Assembly (NCBI RefSeq): GCF_051020975.1 | Contig: NC_135042.1 | Span: 5,417,888 to 5,481,887, forward strand | Direction of reading: 5' to 3' | DNA from: Osmia lignaria lignaria | Taxonomy: Eukaryota; Arthropoda; Insecta; Hymenoptera; Megachilidae | Length of the DNA: 64,000 nucleotides | Part shown: in pieces, positions 60,187 to 64,000 of the stretch | How positions within the stretch are numbered: position 1 is the stretch's first letter | Layout of the letters: every line of letters begins with the position of its first letter | Notes under the pieces: model-generated | What the model was told of the DNA's origin: nothing | The model's input: only the letters and a program-made list of their open reading frames with translations | Databases searched by the model: none | Program-made: the position numbers and the translations under genes

Positions 60187-60356
60187 GCGTTCGCCGCTGA
60201 AACCGTCGATATTTATTAAGATTTATCGATGCCTCGATGAAATAACTGTACTGTTCTTGGCGCGTTGCTGGTAAATTGATCTAACGAGTAATCGTGCGAG
60301 TTAATAGACGATGTTCGCTTGATTACGAGAAAATTGAAGGAGATCGTTTCAGATTA

Positions 60357-60874
60357 TTAAGGGCCATTCTCAGTCTACAGCAAATCATTTTTTTATTCAA
60401 TGAAGAATAAAACAAAAATGTTTCAGGGGGTCTGTGTACATTATATTAAATAATATTTAAATACAGAATTTATGTATAATTAATATTATTGATCATGTGC
60501 ACAGAATAACAAAGGTTGATAAAATCCGCATGTTTCCACTGTGGTGTGAAAATTTTTCATTATTAATTCAATACTTACATTCAATCAGCAATTCCTGGAT
60601 TATATAAACATTCCTATTTTCACTTACATTAAGTGGAGTATACGTAAAATTGTGTTATTGCTCTGATTAAAAACTCAAGCTATCATTCACAATTACATGT
60701 GAATTATTTACTCCACTATTTATGTTTGTGTTTTGGGGCCATTTGTCCTAAGTATGGTCCCCAACACATTTTTTCTTAAATCTACGTGAGGTTTGACAAA
60801 AATAGGCGGCTGGGTTCGTTTCTTATCTAAACGCCACACGACTAAAGGCATTCTAAACCGAGAAGGGCCCTTAA
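60357..60874. mobile_element. TTAA-flanked inverted-repeat element, 518 bp
   Basis: The left end TTAAGGGCCATTCTCAGTCT and the reverse complement of the right end, TTAAGGGCCCTTCTCGGTTT, match at 17 of 20 bases. The interior is AT-rich with no open frame of note. The ends differ from the TTAACCC family, so this is a second family of TTAA-targeting non-autonomous elements. The superfamily is uncertain. Confidence 0.6.
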
Positions 60875-63167
60875 CACTTAGAATTCCAAGGGAACATTAA
60901 AAAATCATTAAATTAAATCTTCTAATTTGGGTTTTTGCAAGTCACCAAGTTTTGTATTTTTTGACCGCAGTACTTCGAGTATTAAAACGCAAATAAGAAT
61001 TAGAAACTCTTCTACAATTGTCTGTAGCAATCTTACTTTCACTCTATTACGCTCACGAGTATGCCATAAAAACGGGAGAAAGGAAGATTTTACTATTTTC
61101 TAACCAGCCCCGGCGAACATTTGATCCGTATGAAACGTTGTAAATTATAGCAACAATGTTCAGAGATTGTTAAAACGAAATTGAAGTTCGGTTCGCTCGT
61201 TATCCGCGATGATCTTGAAATTTAAATCTTCTGGAACGAAAGCACGAGCTCGTCGAGCGTAACAGAACGAATTAAACAAGTTAAATACTAATTACGAGAT
61301 ATGATTTGATCATTAGCGATAAATGTTAAATTGTAAGCACTGCTTATAATTTACACCGCAATTACACTGATTTAATAATCTAATCTGAATTCGTGATTCT
61401 TTAATCACCTTAAGTAATGTGTTTCTAAAAATAAACATTAGAGAATGGTTTTAATTAACTCTGAAATTACAAGGTAATTTCAGGCAGAGAAATCTATTTT
61501 TCTACATAATATTTTTTTTGAAAAATCAAAAATCATCCCCTGTATTAATATGCAGAGGAAAAGCGGTCCAAAGTAAAATGCAAAACAGAGTGATTTATCG
61601 GTGGCTCACTCGAAACGCTTTAAACATAAGAGTATATTTGGATTTTAAGACGGAACCGACTGAGAATCAGGCTTCACCCTGCGCGTTGCAGCACAAAATG
61701 CACGGTACATTTCAGAGCAACAGTGAGTTGACCTACTTAAGCTCTGTCCGCCTTCAAATAGACCATTTCACTTAACAGCATTCTCGCTGACGTATTCTGC
61801 AACGTCTTGATCAAGCGTCGACTACGTCAGAAAACCGAAATTCAAGGTTGCGTGTTTGCAACCCCTTTTATCGCGAGGTGGATCTTTCGATTCCTTTATA
61901 AAAAAGAAATCTCCGACGAAAAAGGCTCGAAAATTTGCCGTTCTACCGATGAATCATGCGAAAGGAAGTCGTCAAAAGATTTTTAATTGGACGACGTGCT
62001 AATGTCACGGACTTTCAATGAGCAAACTATGCTGTGCACAAAAACATGCGTCCTTCGTTTTCATTCCTCTATTTTACACCTGGCTATCATTTAAGATATC
62101 AATTATCTGACTAAAAAAATACTAGTTCTTCCATTTAATAATTATCAATTATTTCACGTGACCAGAATTTAAAATAAAATTTCGGCTCTCTCCATGGTCC
62201 GCGACATAATCGAGTCTTTCACTCTATCATTCTTTTACCCAATCACATTAAAATTAAACATTTTCATTTTGTTAAACTTAATTCTATCATAAATAAAATG
62301 GAAGATTCCAATAAATCCTAGAATTTTTCTAATATTTTTCCCACTCGACACGAGTTTTGCCCAAACACTTTCTCACTCTGCCCTACATAACGCACACCTT
62401 TTATATAACAAATGCATATTCACTGAAATACGAACCACAAACAAATCTTGACGTGTTTCGACTGAACCGTTCAACATTTATTGCCTTCCTGGGGGCAGAG
62501 TCGAATAGAAGATCTCCCTTGATCGAACGAATGAATCGTGGACAGTGTAACCGCGCGCGTTTAGGAGGAATAAAAAGAGGTCTGCCTATGGAGACATTTG
62601 AAACGAGACTGTTCGGAAGTATCGCGCGATGTAAATCAGCGGTGTGACGCGAGCGTGTGGAAGAAATGTGCTCGACTCATCGCGCTGCAAGTACGGCTAG
62701 ATAGGGGTAACATTGGATTGGTCGAAAAGGAAAATTGGTTCGGGTAGAGATGGGAGCGCATCCTCGGCAGCTTCACCTCGGGGTGCGTTTGGATCCCGTC
62801 CAAAAATCCTTCGAAACGCCTACGGGAATGTGGAATTGATAGCGCGCCCAGTGTATCCTTTTCGAAAGGATCGTCGCGTTAAAGGGGTCATAGGATTATG
62901 CGCAAAGGCCACCCTCTTTAGCCGCAACGTCACCTCCCACCTTTGACCCTGGATTGCTTACTGCTGCCAAAAAAAAAGAAAAGAAAAAGAAGGACCATCC
63001 GCAGGCAACAAACAAGCACTTTCAGATTCTTTTCTGCCAAGTTTTGATCGCACGCGCTTCTTCCAAGCTACCAATTACCACTTTCTTGTCGACACTTTAT
63101 CTACTATCGCAATGTTTCGCAACATGAATAGTGTCAATTAAAAAAATTAATGAGTTATCTGCACCGT

Positions 63168-63335
63168 TAACCCTATCGACCCGGATAATTACTGGAGACT
63201 TCGTTTATATTATAGTACTTATTGGAAATATACTAATACAACGCTAACTAGTTAAGGTAAATATTTATAGATTCGCGATATCGTTGAAATTTTTTTAATT
63301 TCAACAATATCGTATTAACAGGGTCGAATGGGTTA
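63168..63335. mobile_element. TTAA-flanked inverted-repeat element, about 165 bp
   Basis: Left end TTAACCCTATCGACCC and right end GGGTCGAATGGGTTAA match as inverted repeats at 14 of 16 positions. A nested inverted repeat in the right half (GATATCGTTGAAATT then AATTTCAACAATATC, about 63,278-63,312) could form a hairpin. There is no coding capacity. Size and ends agree with the elements at 5,634 and 56,242. Confidence 0.6.
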
Positions 63336-64000
63336 ATTCCGAAGGCCAAATGTTTCTTACTAATTGATATCCAATACCAAGAGGTTCAATATAAAAAAAG
63401 AAATTGATAATTTCTGTTTAGTAAATTAAAAGTTCTGAGTATTAAAAACTTCGACGTGGAAAGGAATAATTAGTCATTCCGTTACTGTAAATTGGACGTC
63501 AAACAACGAAGATAATCTTGATGGTTAATTGTTGTAGAATGGAATTCAATCCAGACAAACTACCAAGCGGAAGTTAGTAATAATATTGTCAATCATTTTG
63601 AAGCGACTCATTTTACATTACACATCACGTGTCGACAGGATACGAAGATGGCAAAGCTACAAAAGCGTTAAAATACAATCACAATTCGTTTAAAGATAAA
63701 TTCTAATATTTGCATATAAATTATAGGAACAGGACTAATTTGAATTTATAACAGCTTTGAAATTAATTAAATATTTGTGATTTTATCTTAAGTAGTTTAC
63801 TATATTCAATGCCTTTCCGCAGTAGCTGAAGGAGGAAAATACGTGATGTAGCATCAAATGAGTAACTCTTATTGATCCAATAACAACTTTATATCGAATG
63901 GGTATCTTTATAAACACTTATGCAACCTACAGGAAGGCACCAATTCATAATAATTCTGTATCTTTCTAGATTAGTTTCATCAATGTATCATTTGAAAGTT

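Larger units (their letters stand above)
60187..64000. other. Gene-free flank with two TTAA elements
   Basis: No coding frame with linked splice sites was found. Frames at 61,518-61,775, 62,357-62,647 and 62,713-62,946 have no coding bias. The stretch holds the elements at 60,357-60,874 and 63,168-63,335. A longer first intron or promoter of Doa may lie here. Confidence 0.4.

Overview
The window looks like nuclear DNA of an insect, most likely a hymenopteran and plausibly a bee. The genes are intron-split with GT..AG junctions, the proteins are insect-like (a Doa/LAMMER kinase ending in SHSLSR, a cytosolic-type malic enzyme, SRP19), and the intergenic DNA is AT-rich but full of CpG-containing words. 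The organism call is inference. All gene models were spliced by eye from reading frame, splice consensus and intron phase; none is backed by transcripts.

Layout. Positions 1-29,600 hold no gene I can defend. This stretch has low-complexity tracts, small TTAA-flanked inverted-repeat elements, a minisatellite with a two-unit higher-order period, spaced direct repeats, an AT-rich block rich in homeodomain-type TAATTA words, and one short GC3-rich coding-like segment on the minus strand near 4.7 kb. From 29.6 to 34.6 kb the window is compact: a three-exon gene for an unrecognised 210-residue charged protein (+), tRNA-His (+), a five-exon gene for an unrecognised secreted Pro/His-rich protein of 363 residues (+), SRP19 (-) convergent with it, and tRNA-Pro (-). 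A possible small minus-strand transcript lies between the first two genes, and a coding-like minus exon lies near 35.5 kb.

From 36.8 to 47.0 kb is a complete malic enzyme gene (+) with a distal first exon that adds a potentially myristoylated N-terminus, and an internal TATA promoter for a shorter 573-residue form. Its 5.8-kb intron carries a diverged long inverted repeat with arms of about 300 bp. From 47.3 to 60.2 kb, convergent with malic enzyme, is a LAMMER-family kinase orthologous to Doa (-). It has seven 3' kinase exons, a linker exon completing the start of the kinase domain, and large upstream exons encoding an Arg/Ser-rich N-terminus. The eleven-exon chain keeps one reading frame of 942 codons. 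From 60.2 to 64.0 kb no gene was found, but two more TTAA-bounded elements are present.

The genes are housekeeping functions with no obvious pathway link: NADPH supply (malic enzyme), phosphorylation of SR splicing factors (Doa), protein targeting to the ER (SRP19) and translation (two tRNAs). I found no operon, CRISPR array or complete transposon. The most unusual observations are the inverted repeat in the malic enzyme intron, the alternative malic enzyme N-terminus, the family of about 160-bp TTAA elements, and the unrecognised spliced genes.
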